Shown here: piece after piece, positions 1 through 8,867 of the stretch | Layout of the letters: each line of letters begins with the position of its first letter | Position numbering within the stretch: the first letter of the stretch is position 1 | NCBI GenBank assembly: GCA_041309605.1 | Contig: JBFYZH010000030.1 | Coordinates: 1 to 51,361 of the forward strand | Source: JALOPX01 sp041309605 | Lineage (GTDB): Bacteria; Krumholzibacteriota; Krumholzibacteriia; Krumholzibacteriales; Krumholzibacteriaceae | Direction: 5' to 3' | DNA length: 51,361 bases | Position numbers and translations under genes: made by a program | Notes under the pieces: model-generated | The model's input: the letters and a program-made list of their open reading frames with translations, nothing else | What the model was told of the DNA's origin: nothing | Database searches by the model: none

Positions 1-1
1 T

Positions 2-1627
2 GAGTATGTGGTGAATTATGGCGTGGGAAGCCACCCCCTATCTATTTGCGCGGCTGATCTTGACGAAGACGGAGACAGCGATCTGGAGGCGGCGAATTTT
101 TTGTCGTATAATGTCTCGATCCTTGAGAACAATGGTGATGGGACCTTTGAGTCTGCCGTGAATTATGGCGTGGGAAGCGGTCCCAAATCCGTTTGCGCGG
201 CTGACCTCGACGGAGACGATGACAGCGATCTGGCGACGGCGAATTATTACTCCGATAATGTCTCGATCCTTAAGAACAATGGTGATGGGACCTTTGAGTC
301 TGCCGTGACTTATGTCGTAGAAATGAGCCCCTATTCTATTTGCTCGGCTGACCTTGACGGAGACGGGGACAGCGATCTGGCTGTAGCAAATTTTAATTTT
401 GGCTCTATCTCGATCCTTATAAACAATGGTGATGGGACCTTTGAGTCTGCCGTAAATTATTACGTGGGAAGCGGTCCCTATTCCGTTTGTGCGGCTGACC
501 TTGACGGAGACGGGGACTGCGATCTGGCGACGGCGAATTATTACTCCGTTAATGTCTCGATCCTTAAGAACAATGGTGATGGGACCTTTGAGTCTGCCGT
601 GAATTATGACGTGGGAAGCTACCCCGTATCTATTTACTCGGCTGACCTTGACGGAGACGGGGACAGCGATCTGGCGACGGCGAATTATTACTATAACTCC
701 GATAATGTCTCGACCCTTAAGAACAATGGGGATGGGACCTTTGAGTCTGCCGTGAATTATGACGTGGGAAGCTACCCCCTATCTATTTGCGCGGCTGACC
801 TCGACGGAGACGGGGACAGCGATCTGGCGGTGGCGAATTGGAACTATGTCTCAATCCTGAAGAACAATGGGGATGGAACCTTTGCAAATGCCGTGACTTA
901 TGTCGTGGAAATGTGCCCCTATTCTATTTGCGCGGCTGACCTTGACGGAGACGGGGACAGCGATCTGGCTTTAGCGAATGAGTATCCCAGTACTGTCTCT
1001 ATCCTTAAAAACAATGGGGATGGGACTTTTGTGTCTGCCGTGAATTATAGCGTGGGGAGCGGAACTTGGTTTGTATGCGCGGCTGACCTTGACGGAGACG
1101 GTGACAGCGATCTGGCGACGGCGAATTCTATGTCCAATAATGTCTCGATCCTTAAGAACAATGGGGATGGGACCTTTGAGTCTGCCGTGGATTATGGTGT
1201 TGGAAATAGCCCCTATTCTATTTGCGTGGCTGACCTTGACGGAGACGGTGACAGCGATATGGCTGTGGCAAATAGTATCTCAGACAATGTCTCGATCCTG
1301 ATTAACCTAACACCAGTGTATGGTGCTGATCCAAGCACCGAGGCACCGAAGAGTTCAATGGTGTCGGTGTATCCTAATCCGTTCAATCCATCCGTGACAA
1401 TTGAGTATTATTGCGCTGGAATAAACACTCCGGTGGAGATTGGAATCTTCGATGTTACGGGCAGGAAAGTCAGAACATTATTTTCAGGCCGTTTAGATAA
1501 CAATACGTACAAGTTCATTTGGAACGGCCGTTCGGATTCCGGGGCAAAAGTGTCATCGGGAGTGTATTTCTGCAGGCTAAGGTCCATGAACGAGATCAAT
1601 CTGAAAAAAGTTATTTTACTAAGGTAG
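2..1627 (+). CDS. FG-GAP/VCBS repeat secreted protein with C-terminal sorting-type domain, 5' end missing
   Basis: The reading frame is open to the window edge and the first codons already match the interior of a repeat, so the gene begins upstream. The visible part has nine repeats of about 49 residues, each carrying an Asp-rich loop of the type DLDGDGDSDLA followed by NVSILKNNGDGTF. This is the FG-GAP/VCBS calcium-binding beta-propeller pattern. The last 85 or so residues contain YPNPFNPSVTIEY and a GRKVRTL...SGVYFCRL pattern, typical of the FlgD-Ig-like / type IX-like C-terminal tail of secreted FCB-group proteins. Expected location is the cell surface or outside, perhaps in adhesion or polymer binding; no enzymatic residues are visible. 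Repeats are nearly identical at DNA level, which suggests recent expansion. Composition is more AT-rich than in the downstream genes. Confidence 0.9.
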   Translation, partial: EYVVNYGVGSHPLSICAADLDEDGDSDLEAANFLSYNVSILENNGDGTFESAVNYGVGSGPKSVCAADLDGDDDSDLATANYYSDNVSILKNNGDGTFESAVTYVVEMSPYSICSADLDGDGDSDLAVANFNFGSISILINNGDGTFESAVNYYVGSGPYSVCAADLDGDGDCDLATANYYSVNVSILKNNGDGTFESAVNYDVGSYPVSIYSADLDGDGDSDLATANYYYNSDNVSTLKNNGDGTFESAVNYDVGSYPLSICAADLDGDGDSDLAVANWNYVSILKNNGDGTFANAVTYVVEMCPYSICAADLDGDGDSDLALANEYPSTVSILKNNGDGTFVSAVNYSVGSGTWFVCAADLDGDGDSDLATANSMSNNVSILKNNGDGTFESAVDYGVGNSPYSICVADLDGDGDSDMAVANSISDNVSILINLTPVYGADPSTEAPKSSMVSVYPNPFNPSVTIEYYCAGINTPVEIGIFDVTGRKVRTLFSGRLDNNTYKFIWNGRSDSGAKVSSGVYFCRLRSMNEINLKKVILLR

Positions 1628-1994
1628 TCCCAATTTTTGTGAGTGGTTCGGATTATTGGAAGACTCGCAACTGAGTTTGAAAAACATGGCAACCGATTCT
1701 CCTATCGGGTATTGGGTGCGACATTCCACCGATAAATATTCCACAACATGATTTATTTTTGTCAGTAATTAGTTCATTTCGCTTTATTGAACAACCCCCA
1801 GGATGAATATCTTATTCTGAACTGCTCCCCGCAGATCGATTCGAATTGCCTGTTGTCAATGGCGGTGGCAGAGTGTATTGTTCGACGTAAAAGTATTTAC
1901 AGAGGCAGACAGCCTGATCTATTACATGAAATGCAGTCGCCATTCGATATAGGTTCTCGGTTCCAAGGCCAATTGTAAAAGTGGAGCTTCCCGT
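1628..1994. other. Intergenic stretch of 367 bases
   Basis: AT-richer than the flanking genes. A 63-codon open stretch at 1787-1978 has no ribosome-binding site and no recognisable protein pattern, so I do not call it. The only signal I can support is the promoter-like pair at 1853-1881. No convincing terminator for the upstream propeller gene was found. Confidence 0.6.
1853..1881 (+). promoter_or_regulatory. Candidate sigma70-type promoter for the nucleotidyltransferase gene
   Basis: TTGTCA (1853-1858), a 17-base spacer, then TATTGT (1876-1881). It would leave a leader of about 107 bases before the ATG at 1995. The -10 is only a fair match, so the call is tentative. Confidence 0.3.
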
Positions 1995-4946
1995 ATGAAA
2001 GAGCCGTTGACAAGACTTACAGAAAAAACGTCGAAGCTCGGAAACTATAATCATAAGTATCTGCATATCATCTCCACGAACATCGACAGGCTGACCTCGG
2101 CGCTGGAACGTGTCGGCCTGAGGGACAGGGTGCATCTGTGGAACTATTCGAACGATGTGGCTCAGGAGATGGACATGATTCTCGAGGCGGCCTCCTCGAA
2201 CAGGGAGGCGATCGATTTTCTCGGGTGCTACTACTCCCTGCAGTTTCTTCAGATGAACCTTCGGCTGATCGATATCGTCAAGCTCGATTTTGCCGCCACG
2301 AACGAAAGGGAGACGATCAGCCGGAAATTCATGCTCGAGGCGGGAGGGATGTTCCGGACCCTCACAAGGTCCTACATGGAAAGGCTGCTCGGCATCTTCC
2401 TCGAGGGAAAACCGTATCCGGAGTTCGTGATGCTCGGCGTGGGGACGAGGTCCGACCAGGACGATATCGACCTCGGCATAGTGATACGAGGGAAGGAGAA
2501 CGCCGAGAACCTCAACCGGGCGCTGGGACAGCTTGCAAACCAGATGTTCAGGACGGCTAGCCGCCTTCATTTTCATCTCTCGGAGTATGTCGGCAGCAGC
2601 AGCCTCACCGCGACGATAGACGAATATGTCGCGGTGCTCGACGACAACGAATACGATTTCATCATGGTCAACGAGATAATCGGCGCAGCCGCGATAATCG
2701 GGAGCGAATCTCTTTACAGGGAATTCAGGGAACGGGTGGCCGGCCGGTTCTATTTTGAGCCCGGGCAGAAGATGAACCGTTTTCACGAGGGTTTTCTCAG
2801 GGGTATCCTGGGCGAGATGCGGTCCGTTCTTGCAGCCCCGAAATCCACCTATTCGATCAACCCCAAGGAGGAAGGGCTTCGGCCTGTCAAGGGGCTGCTT
2901 TCGGCCTTGAAACTTGTCCACGGCGTGGAGAAGGTGAACGCCTGGGAAATCATCGACGAACTGAAAAAGAAGGACCGGTGGCGGCAGGGCCAGTACGAAA
3001 GCATCGAAAAGACGCTGAGTTTCTTCGAACTGTTCAGGCACCTCTACCAGATAATGGCGGCCCAGGACGAGGACATACCGATAAGGGAAAAGCCGATCCA
3101 GGAAATGGTCACGAAGATCGCCCGCATGATCGGGTACGAGGACAGCGGAGTCCTTTCGGCAGAGGATTTCATGATGGTCAATTACTACCAGTACCTGGAA
3201 GACGCCATAACGGCTATTGACGTTCTTACAGGCGACCTGAACATACACCTGAGGGAAATAACCGTCCTTAAGCCCCTTTTCTCGTCCGAAATGCAGGACA
3301 TGCCGGATTATTCCGGGAATCTCGCCATGGATTTCATCAGGGAATCGTACCCGTCGAACGGGATAACCTACTGGGATGATTTCCTCGATGAGTTGAACGA
3401 CGAACGGAAGAATTTTTATGAACGGTTCATAGAGAGCTTCCATTCGCTTCCCGCAAAGCTCAGGAAACGGGTGGGCAAAACGTATGTCTCCGGGACTGAA
3501 AACGATCCGTCCCCCGTTCTGAAGTTCCTTACGATCGTCGGCAGGAAGGCCGGCGATGAAAAGGCGCAGGACCTGTTCCACCTTCTCTCGGGGCTGTTCA
3601 TGGAGGAACTGGCGGGGTTGCCGAACCCGTCGGATTCGATGGCGCTGATCGCCGTGGCATATCCCGATATCCTGAACAATTTTCTCGCGATGCTCGACCG
3701 CGATTCGCAGGAAAAACTGCTGGGAATACTAAGTGAGAAACCGACGCGTCAAGATCTCAATCCATACTATGCGCAACTGGTCACGCTGGCGAAAGTCCAT
3801 CACCGGAGCAGTAAATTTCTTAAAAGGCATTTTTATCCGATCCTCAGGAAATACCCCGTTTTCATAAAAAATCTCCATAACAACGAAAAGCTCAGGGAAA
3901 TTTCGGCCGGATTTTACAGCGACATGACCTCCATCGCTTCTCCTGAAATTCTATATGAGAGGATCGGCGATTACTACGACATGGAGTTCGTGCGGGTCAG
4001 CCTCATGACCCTCTCGGGAGTCCGAAGCGAACTGACCGATTCGGAGTTCATAGAATTCTCAGACAATTACACCCAGCAGCTCTACGAGTTCGCCATGCAG
4101 GATGTGCTTTCATCAAGCAAGCACTGGATGTCAACACAGGATCTCTTCGCGCTTTATGCCACGGGAGGCCACGCGCGCGAACAGGGCTTCGACGACGATT
4201 ATGACTTGATCGCGATCCTGGATTCATCCGACGAAGGCATGATGGAGCTGTGCAACAGGGTTATAGCCAGGATGAACTATCATATCATCAGGCGCGGAAT
4301 ATTCCCGCACCACAGGCTGGCGGACCACTTCGGAAGCTACGTGGTCGGTCTCGATCGGCTCGCGCAGTACATGGGAAGCGCCATGGGGGACGTATATGTG
4401 GATCTTTCCCAGCTGCTGGGGGCGAGGATGCTGGTCGGAACGCGCAGGCTCGACAATAAACTGACGGAGACGATAATCGACCCGTTGATATTCGGAAAGG
4501 ACCGTGAATACATAGATCACCTGTCCGACGAAATATCGATGCGGCATTCACAGCAAGGCCGCGCCGCGCCGGGCAATATCAAGGAATGCCCCGGCGGGCA
4601 GCGCGACATCGAACTGCTCCTGCTCATTTACAAGACCAGGTACAGGGTGCGCGACCCGCTGTCCCGGAAGTTGCTGGGGAGGTTGAAGGATGTCGATCCG
4701 CGGCATGAAAAGGAATTTCTACTTGTCATGGAGCACCTCGATTTCATAAGGAACATAAGGGATCTGTATCGTCTCGAAGTGGCTGCGCATGACGAGATAG
4801 ATCCGGACCATCTCATGCCGGTTGCCGGCAGTCTCGGATATGGAAGTTCTGCCGATGGGGCGAAACGCCTCTACTCGGATTTTATCGAACGATCGAGCCG
4901 CGCCGCGGCGGTGATAGAGAAGCTGACAGCGGAAGTGTGGGACTGA
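1995..4946 (+). CDS. Large protein with two GlnD/GlnE-like nucleotidyltransferase domains
   Basis: 983 residues; ATG preceded by GGAG (1982-1985). Residues about 145-165 hold a polymerase-beta-type nucleotidyltransferase signature, GVGTRSDQDDIDLG, with metal-ligand candidates D157 and D159. A second copy near residues 722-738 reads TGGHAREQGFDDDYDL, with D735 and D737. Residues 863-873 read KECPGGQRDIE, which resembles the K..GGLRDIE element after the catalytic domain of GlnE adenylyltransferase and GlnD uridylyltransferase. By analogy it may nucleotidylate a protein such as PII or glutamine synthetase, but neither target is encoded here and no ACT or HD domain is obvious. Two catalytic domains recall GlnE, yet overall similarity looks low. 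It stands alone, and the next gene is convergent 25 bases away. A DUF294-type nucleotidyltransferase is the alternative reading. Confidence 0.7.
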   Translation: MKEPLTRLTEKTSKLGNYNHKYLHIISTNIDRLTSALERVGLRDRVHLWNYSNDVAQEMDMILEAASSNREAIDFLGCYYSLQFLQMNLRLIDIVKLDFAATNERETISRKFMLEAGGMFRTLTRSYMERLLGIFLEGKPYPEFVMLGVGTRSDQDDIDLGIVIRGKENAENLNRALGQLANQMFRTASRLHFHLSEYVGSSSLTATIDEYVAVLDDNEYDFIMVNEIIGAAAIIGSESLYREFRERVAGRFYFEPGQKMNRFHEGFLRGILGEMRSVLAAPKSTYSINPKEEGLRPVKGLLSALKLVHGVEKVNAWEIIDELKKKDRWRQGQYESIEKTLSFFELFRHLYQIMAAQDEDIPIREKPIQEMVTKIARMIGYEDSGVLSAEDFMMVNYYQYLEDAITAIDVLTGDLNIHLREITVLKPLFSSEMQDMPDYSGNLAMDFIRESYPSNGITYWDDFLDELNDERKNFYERFIESFHSLPAKLRKRVGKTYVSGTENDPSPVLKFLTIVGRKAGDEKAQDLFHLLSGLFMEELAGLPNPSDSMALIAVAYPDILNNFLAMLDRDSQEKLLGILSEKPTRQDLNPYYAQLVTLAKVHHRSSKFLKRHFYPILRKYPVFIKNLHNNEKLREISAGFYSDMTSIASPEILYERIGDYYDMEFVRVSLMTLSGVRSELTDSEFIEFSDNYTQQLYEFAMQDVLSSSKHWMSTQDLFALYATGGHAREQGFDDDYDLIAILDSSDEGMMELCNRVIARMNYHIIRRGIFPHHRLADHFGSYVVGLDRLAQYMGSAMGDVYVDLSQLLGARMLVGTRRLDNKLTETIIDPLIFGKDREYIDHLSDEISMRHSQQGRAAPGNIKECPGGQRDIELLLLIYKTRYRVRDPLSRKLLGRLKDVDPRHEKEFLLVMEHLDFIRNIRDLYRLEVAAHDEIDPDHLMPVAGSLGYGSSADGAKRLYSDFIERSSRAAAVIEKLTAEVWD

Positions 4947-4970
4947 AGCGCGTTGTTCCGCTGGAATTTA

Positions 4971-5960
4971 TCAGGCTATAAGCACCTGGCCGTTGTCCAC
5001 GGAGAGCCGTCTCCTGATGGAAGTCACGGCAAGACCGCCCACCCAGGCTGAATCGGCGTCCTCACCCGCGTCCTGTATGTCGACAAGGACCCTGGAAAGC
5101 GCGTCGAGTTCCTTTCCCTGCTGCATGACGTATGAACCTGCGGTTATCACTCCGTGCCTTGCAAGGTAGGTGGCGATGCTAACCGCCGCCGCGCCAGATC
5201 CCGGGTCTTCCCACATGCCCATGCCGGGGGAGAAATGACGAGAGTAGGTGAGGCAATCCTGATCGAGAGCGTCCATTGTGAAGATATCGATCGTCTGTAC
5301 GCCGATCCGGTCGTTCATCAGCTTGAGTTTGATCATGTCGGGGTTCAGGTCTTTCAGCGTATCGCTGTGATCCAGCGGCACAAGAAGCTGTCTTAAACCG
5401 TTGGAAACGACTTCGAGCGGAAGGCCTGTTCTCGATATGGCGCCCGGGTCTATCCCGAGAGTCCCGGCGATGGAGGAGATCTCCGTGCCTGCGGCGTAAT
5501 GATCGAGTATGGTCTGGTGCATCATGATCTTGCTGAGGTACCCGGAATTCCTCCCCGATAACCACACCCTGCTGTCGTCGTTATCGGTTTTTTCCGCGGA
5601 TTTGTCTTCGCTGAAAAAGAAATCGACGGGTATATTGCCGACGTTCGTCTCGACGGACACGGTCGTGCGGCCGTCCTTCAGAGGTATCCTTCCCTCCTCC
5701 GCCAGGGCGAAGCAGGTGCCGATCATCGCATGTCCGCTCAGATCGTATTCGGTGGAGGGAGTGTAGAACCTCACCCTGAACAGGGAGTCGCCCGATTCGG
5801 GCAGGGTTACGAACGTCGATTCCGACAGGTTGATTTCGCCGGCGATCCTCTGCATCGCTTCGACCGTCAATCCATCGGCGTGGGTGATGACTCCGGCGGA
5901 ATTGCCGCTGAAGGGCCTCGTAGTGAAAACATCGACATATTTTATTTCGTAATTATCCAT
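4971..5960 (-). CDS. PhzF-family isomerase/epimerase-like protein
   Basis: 329 residues from the ATG at 5960, chosen because GGAG lies 8 bases upstream of it; a longer frame starting at 6005 lacks a site. The N-terminus (YVDVFTTRPFSGNSAGV) and the element INLSESTFV with E47 at the catalytic-acid position are diagnostic of the PhzF fold (diaminopimelate-epimerase-like). STEYDLSGHAMIG and the later GSGAAAVSIATYLARHG are the paired GH / G-SG phosphate-like loops of the family. PhzF itself isomerises trans-2,3-dihydro-3-hydroxyanthranilate, but most relatives have unknown substrates and no phenazine genes are nearby. Cytoplasmic. Convergent with the nucleotidyltransferase gene. Confidence 0.88.
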   Translation of the reverse strand: MDNYEIKYVDVFTTRPFSGNSAGVITHADGLTVEAMQRIAGEINLSESTFVTLPESGDSLFRVRFYTPSTEYDLSGHAMIGTCFALAEEGRIPLKDGRTTVSVETNVGNIPVDFFFSEDKSAEKTDNDDSRVWLSGRNSGYLSKIMMHQTILDHYAAGTEISSIAGTLGIDPGAISRTGLPLEVVSNGLRQLLVPLDHSDTLKDLNPDMIKLKLMNDRIGVQTIDIFTMDALDQDCLTYSRHFSPGMGMWEDPGSGAAAVSIATYLARHGVITAGSYVMQQGKELDALSRVLVDIQDAGEDADSAWVGGLAVTSIRRRLSVDNGQVLIA

Positions 5961-6109
5961 TTCACGTTCTCCGAAAAATATCACAAACAGCGCCATGCGC
6001 CGCAAAATGCCATGTCCGGTGGAAGAATATAATAACTTATCTCACTATTTCATCGATTTTTATCCCAACCCATGAAGAGCCGGCCATCGGCTCCGTACCA
6101 ACGGCGGAT

Positions 6110-6118
6110 ATTATAGCA
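6110..6118 (-). promoter_or_regulatory. Candidate extended -10 promoter element upstream of the PhzF-like gene
   Basis: On the minus strand the bases read TGCTATAAT, a perfect extended -10. No good -35 is found at 16-18 bases. It would give a leader of about 145 bases before the ATG at 5960. Confidence 0.35.
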
Positions 6119-6201
6119 AAAAGAGGTCCGAAATACTCCACAAGGGCAGGGTAAATCGAAATTTTGTGCGCCGAAGAGCTTTACCGAGCTTTTTGGGAAG
6201 G

Positions 6202-7098
6202 TCACAGCGCAGGGCTATCCGGTCTTCGCGAACCGAACCTGATAGCATAGGCCCTTGTCAGTTCGGCCCCGAACAGGAAGACATTAGCCGACCAGTAGAT
6301 CCACAGCAGAACGACGATCAGGGATCCCGCCGCTCCGTAGAGTGACGTCACTATCGTCCTCTGAAGATATAATCCTATCAGTTTTTCGGTGATCATGAAG
6401 AGGATGGCGGTGACGGCGGCGCCGAACCAGACATCGCTCCACTTTATCCTTGCGTCCGGCAGGATCGTGTAAAGAATGGCGAAAAGCAGTGTGTAGAGGA
6501 CGGGTGAGAAAAACAGCGGTATGCGCGGCATGTAATCCACAAGCCAGGGAAAAGAAGTGAGGAAAAACCTCTCCGGCACAACGGCTATAGATTTGGAGAG
6601 CAGAAGCAGGTAAAGCCACAGGCCGAGACCGATCAGCATGAGAAAAGCGAGGAAGTGTCTTCGGATCATTCTAAGAACGCCTCCGCTGAACCCGCGCCTC
6701 GCATCCTTGTCCAGCCCCCAGATGGCGTTCAACGAACCGATAAGCTGTTTGAAGACTCCGATAGAGAAGATTATGAGCAGGATCAGGGAGCTTCCTCCAA
6801 GGGCCAGAGCCTCGGAGCGGCTCTGTTCCATGTCCCTTATGACGTTCTGGACGGCCGATGCCGCGCGCTCCCCGACTGAGATTTCGATCTGTGTCACGAC
6901 CTCCGTCTCGACCGCATCGGAGCCGAAGAGCATGCTGAATGTTCCGAGAAGAACGATCAGCAGAGGGGCGAGCGACAACATGGCATGGTAGGCTAGCGCA
7001 GCCGCCATCGCCGGGACATCGTCGGACATCCACTTTTCCGCGGCCCCCCCGAATAGTTTCAGCACGCCGATAACCGATTTTATCCTTTTCAAATTCAT
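6202..7098 (-). CDS. YihY/BrkB-family inner membrane protein
   Basis: 298 residues from the ATG at 7098. Upstream in-frame alternatives (ATG 7143, TTG 7149) exist and no candidate has a strong ribosome-binding site. I kept the start that just precedes the conserved region. The family hallmark is an amphipathic N-terminus followed by DDVPAMAAALAYHAMLSLAPLL, with about six membrane segments, and the C-terminal segment ends in WSANVFLFGAELTRAYA. Members were once annotated as ribonuclease BN in error; the actual function is unknown, possibly transport or envelope integrity. It ends with RFGSRRPDSPAL at the cytoplasmic tail. It lies in the same direction as the PhzF-like gene but 241 bases away, so co-transcription is uncertain. 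Confidence 0.88.
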   Translation of the reverse strand: MNLKRIKSVIGVLKLFGGAAEKWMSDDVPAMAAALAYHAMLSLAPLLIVLLGTFSMLFGSDAVETEVVTQIEISVGERAASAVQNVIRDMEQSRSEALALGGSSLILLIIFSIGVFKQLIGSLNAIWGLDKDARRGFSGGVLRMIRRHFLAFLMLIGLGLWLYLLLLSKSIAVVPERFFLTSFPWLVDYMPRIPLFFSPVLYTLLFAILYTILPDARIKWSDVWFGAAVTAILFMITEKLIGLYLQRTIVTSLYGAAGSLIVVLLWIYWSANVFLFGAELTRAYAIRFGSRRPDSPAL

Positions 7099-7239
7099 GT
7101 AAGCGCCGCCGGTCGCAGAATAAACGAAACCAACGAAAAACATCCGCAAATGATGGCCGCCCGGATAATAACATTAATTCGCCCCATGTCACCTTAAAAA
7201 ACTCCACCACTCCGGTCCTCCTGCCTTTGATGAAAAATG

Positions 7240-7268
7240 TGGACAGACTAAGGAACGTCTGGTAGAAT
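7240..7268 (+). promoter_or_regulatory. sigma70-type promoter of the thiolase/DUF35/acyl-CoA dehydrogenase operon
   Basis: TGGACA (7240-7245), a 17-base spacer, TAGAAT (7263-7268): five of six matches in each box. Predicted start near 7275 gives a leader of about 144 bases. Confidence 0.6.
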
Positions 7269-7295
7269 GCCCCCCGAAATGGCTATGCGGGGCAT
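7267..7295. promoter_or_regulatory. Operator-like inverted repeat over the -10 and start site
   Basis: Perfect 7-base arms ATGCCCC (7267-7273) and GGGGCAT (7289-7295) separated by 15 bases. The left arm begins inside the -10 box, a usual position for a repressor site. No regulator gene is adjacent, so the cognate protein is unknown. Confidence 0.4.
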
Positions 7296-7369
7296 CCTGT
7301 CGGATGCCATAAGCTTTTAATTCAGAGAGAGCAGGCTCTTTTGGCTTGTTCCATCCATCAGCGTGATGG
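7291..7369 (+). promoter_or_regulatory. Leader with three predicted hairpins
   Basis: GGCATCC/GGATGCC (7291-7308, 4-base loop) is followed by AAGCTTTTAA. Next is an AGAG/CTCT hairpin around 7328-7339 followed by TTTT. The third is CCATCA/TGATGG (7355-7369, 3-base loop). The first two resemble weak intrinsic terminators, so the leader could attenuate the operon. I recognise no known riboswitch. Confidence 0.35.
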
Positions 7370-7418
7370 TCCCTTTATCGGCCCGGTGATTTAACCTGTA
7401 AGAAAAGGAGCCCTGAAG

Positions 7419-8855
7419 ATGATCAAGTTCAGCCAGCAGCAACTGAAGGTCCCGAAACTCATGCGGCCCGTATATCTGGTGACGGCCGGTCAATCGAAAT
7501 TCGACCGCGCCATACCCGAAAAACGTACTGAAGAACTTTGTATCGATTCCCTGACGATGGCCGCGGGCCTGTTGAATATGTCTGCGTCTGAACTGAAGAG
7601 TTATATTCATACCTGCTATTATGGCCATTTCGCCGATCATTTCGGGGATCAGCTTCTCGGTGAAGCGGTTATCCACGACCGGCTGGGACTCGACCCGCTC
7701 GGAAACATCGGTGTAAAGACGGGGGGAGCCACCGGAGGATCGACTCTGTGGGAGGCTGTAAAGACCGTCGCTTCGGGTTATTCGGACTGCGCGCTCGCGA
7801 TGGGGTGGGAGAGGATGGATGAGGTGCCGACCGACGAGGGGAACTTCCTGATATCATGCGCGGCGGACAAGGACTGGGAATCGCCGCTCGGGCACATATA
7901 CACCGGCTATTACGCGGTCATGGCGCAGCGTTACTGGCAGATATTCGGAAAAGCCGAGGATTCGTTCCGCCGCACGCTCGCCGAGATCTCCGTTAAACAT
8001 CACGGATACGCAAGGATGAATCCGTTTGCGCACTCTCCCATGAATATAACGGTGGAGGATGTGCTTCAATCGCCTGTCGTGGCCTTTCCGCTCAGGGCGC
8101 TCGATTGCTGCCTGATGAGCGTCGGAGCGGCCTGCGCTATAATTTGCGATGAAAATACTGCGGTAAAGCTCTGCAAAAACGCGCCTCATAAACCTCTTCG
8201 CATATGGGTGGCGGCTGGTTCGCATACATTGCGTCCGGCGGACAGACGCGATATGGACATTCCTCTTCTTCCGAACGAGAAACCCGATCAGTACAAGAAT
8301 TTGAGCAAGCAATTCCCGGGTGGGGAGAGGTATCCCGGATTTTCGGGATTCCTGGCCGCGAGGATGGCCGCCTGGTACGGTTACCGGATGGCCGGCGTGA
8401 CCGATCCGACCGAAGATCTCGATCTTCTTGAACTGCACGACGCCTTCACGATCAGCGATGTTCAGACGTACGAGGATATAGGAGTGCGTCCCTACGGTTT
8501 CGGACGAGACTACGTAGAATCGGGGGACTGCTACCATACAAATCCGAAGACCGGCAAGCCCGGGAAACTCCCCTCCAACATATCGGGAGGGCTTATAGGT
8601 TGCATGCACGCCGTGGGGGCCACCGGTATAATGCAGGTTTTTGAAGTGGCGACGCACATCTGGAACAGGTGGGCGGAAATCCACGGGGACGAAAAGTTAT
8701 GGAAGGAATTCAACCGCAGGAAACCGGCCGACTGGAAGAACCTGCAGGTAAAGGGCGCCAGGAGGGGGATGGCGATCAGCCACGCGGGCGTCGGATCGCA
8801 CGTGACCTCGACGATCCTTATGGACCCGGATCATCTGATAAAGAAAGACATGTAA
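7419..8855 (+). CDS. Thiolase-fold acyl-CoA enzyme lacking the nucleophilic Cys (Ltp2-like aldolase candidate)
   Basis: 478 residues; ATG preceded by AAGGAG (7405-7410). The sequence follows the SCP-x/lipid-transfer thiolase pattern: N-terminal YLVTAGQSKFDRA, the nucleophile loop VKTGGATGGSTL near residues 99-110, and the GGLIGCMHAVGATG loop with H397. Where a thiolase has Cys (CxSG or CxTG) this protein has Gly (about G103), so classical Claisen chemistry is unlikely. Known Cys-less relatives, the Ltp2-type retro-aldolases of steroid side-chain breakdown, require a DUF35 partner, and such a gene follows directly after 12 bases. Inference: an acyl-CoA aldol-cleaving or condensing subunit acting with its neighbour. 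A degenerate thiolase is the alternative. First gene of a three-gene operon. Confidence 0.8.
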   Translation: MIKFSQQQLKVPKLMRPVYLVTAGQSKFDRAIPEKRTEELCIDSLTMAAGLLNMSASELKSYIHTCYYGHFADHFGDQLLGEAVIHDRLGLDPLGNIGVKTGGATGGSTLWEAVKTVASGYSDCALAMGWERMDEVPTDEGNFLISCAADKDWESPLGHIYTGYYAVMAQRYWQIFGKAEDSFRRTLAEISVKHHGYARMNPFAHSPMNITVEDVLQSPVVAFPLRALDCCLMSVGAACAIICDENTAVKLCKNAPHKPLRIWVAAGSHTLRPADRRDMDIPLLPNEKPDQYKNLSKQFPGGERYPGFSGFLAARMAAWYGYRMAGVTDPTEDLDLLELHDAFTISDVQTYEDIGVRPYGFGRDYVESGDCYHTNPKTGKPGKLPSNISGGLIGCMHAVGATGIMQVFEVATHIWNRWAEIHGDEKLWKEFNRRKPADWKNLQVKGARRGMAISHAGVGSHVTSTILMDPDHLIKKDM

Positions 8856-8867
8856 AGGAGACGCGCC

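Larger units (their letters stand above)
7099..7418. other. Divergent intergenic region with promoter and structured leader
   Basis: 320 bases between the minus-strand YihY gene and the plus-strand thiolase-like gene. It holds a good plus-strand promoter (7240-7268), an inverted repeat over its -10/start site (7267-7295), and three hairpins in the presumed leader (7291-7369). No promoter for the YihY gene is obvious. Confidence 0.6.

Noticed and set aside
2..1627. CRISPR-like array at the start of the window
   Set aside because: The repeats are 147 bases long and keep one reading frame with Asp-rich motifs, so they are protein repeats.
1787..1978. 63-codon open frame between the propeller and nucleotidyltransferase genes
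   Set aside because: No ribosome-binding site and no protein-like features; it overlaps the candidate promoter.
1812..3581. Antisense open frame of 589 codons opposite the nucleotidyltransferase gene
   Set aside because: It lacks a ribosome-binding site and any recognisable domain, and it lies opposite a convincing gene. Long antisense frames are common opposite GC-rich codons.
7267..7308. Mutually exclusive RNA stems (attenuator switch) from arms at 7267, 7289 and 7302
   Set aside because: The left arm lies upstream of the predicted transcription start (about 7275), so it would not be in the RNA; a DNA operator is more likely.
7854..8684. Antisense open frame of 276 codons opposite the thiolase-like gene
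   Set aside because: No site, no domain, and the opposite strand has clear homology.
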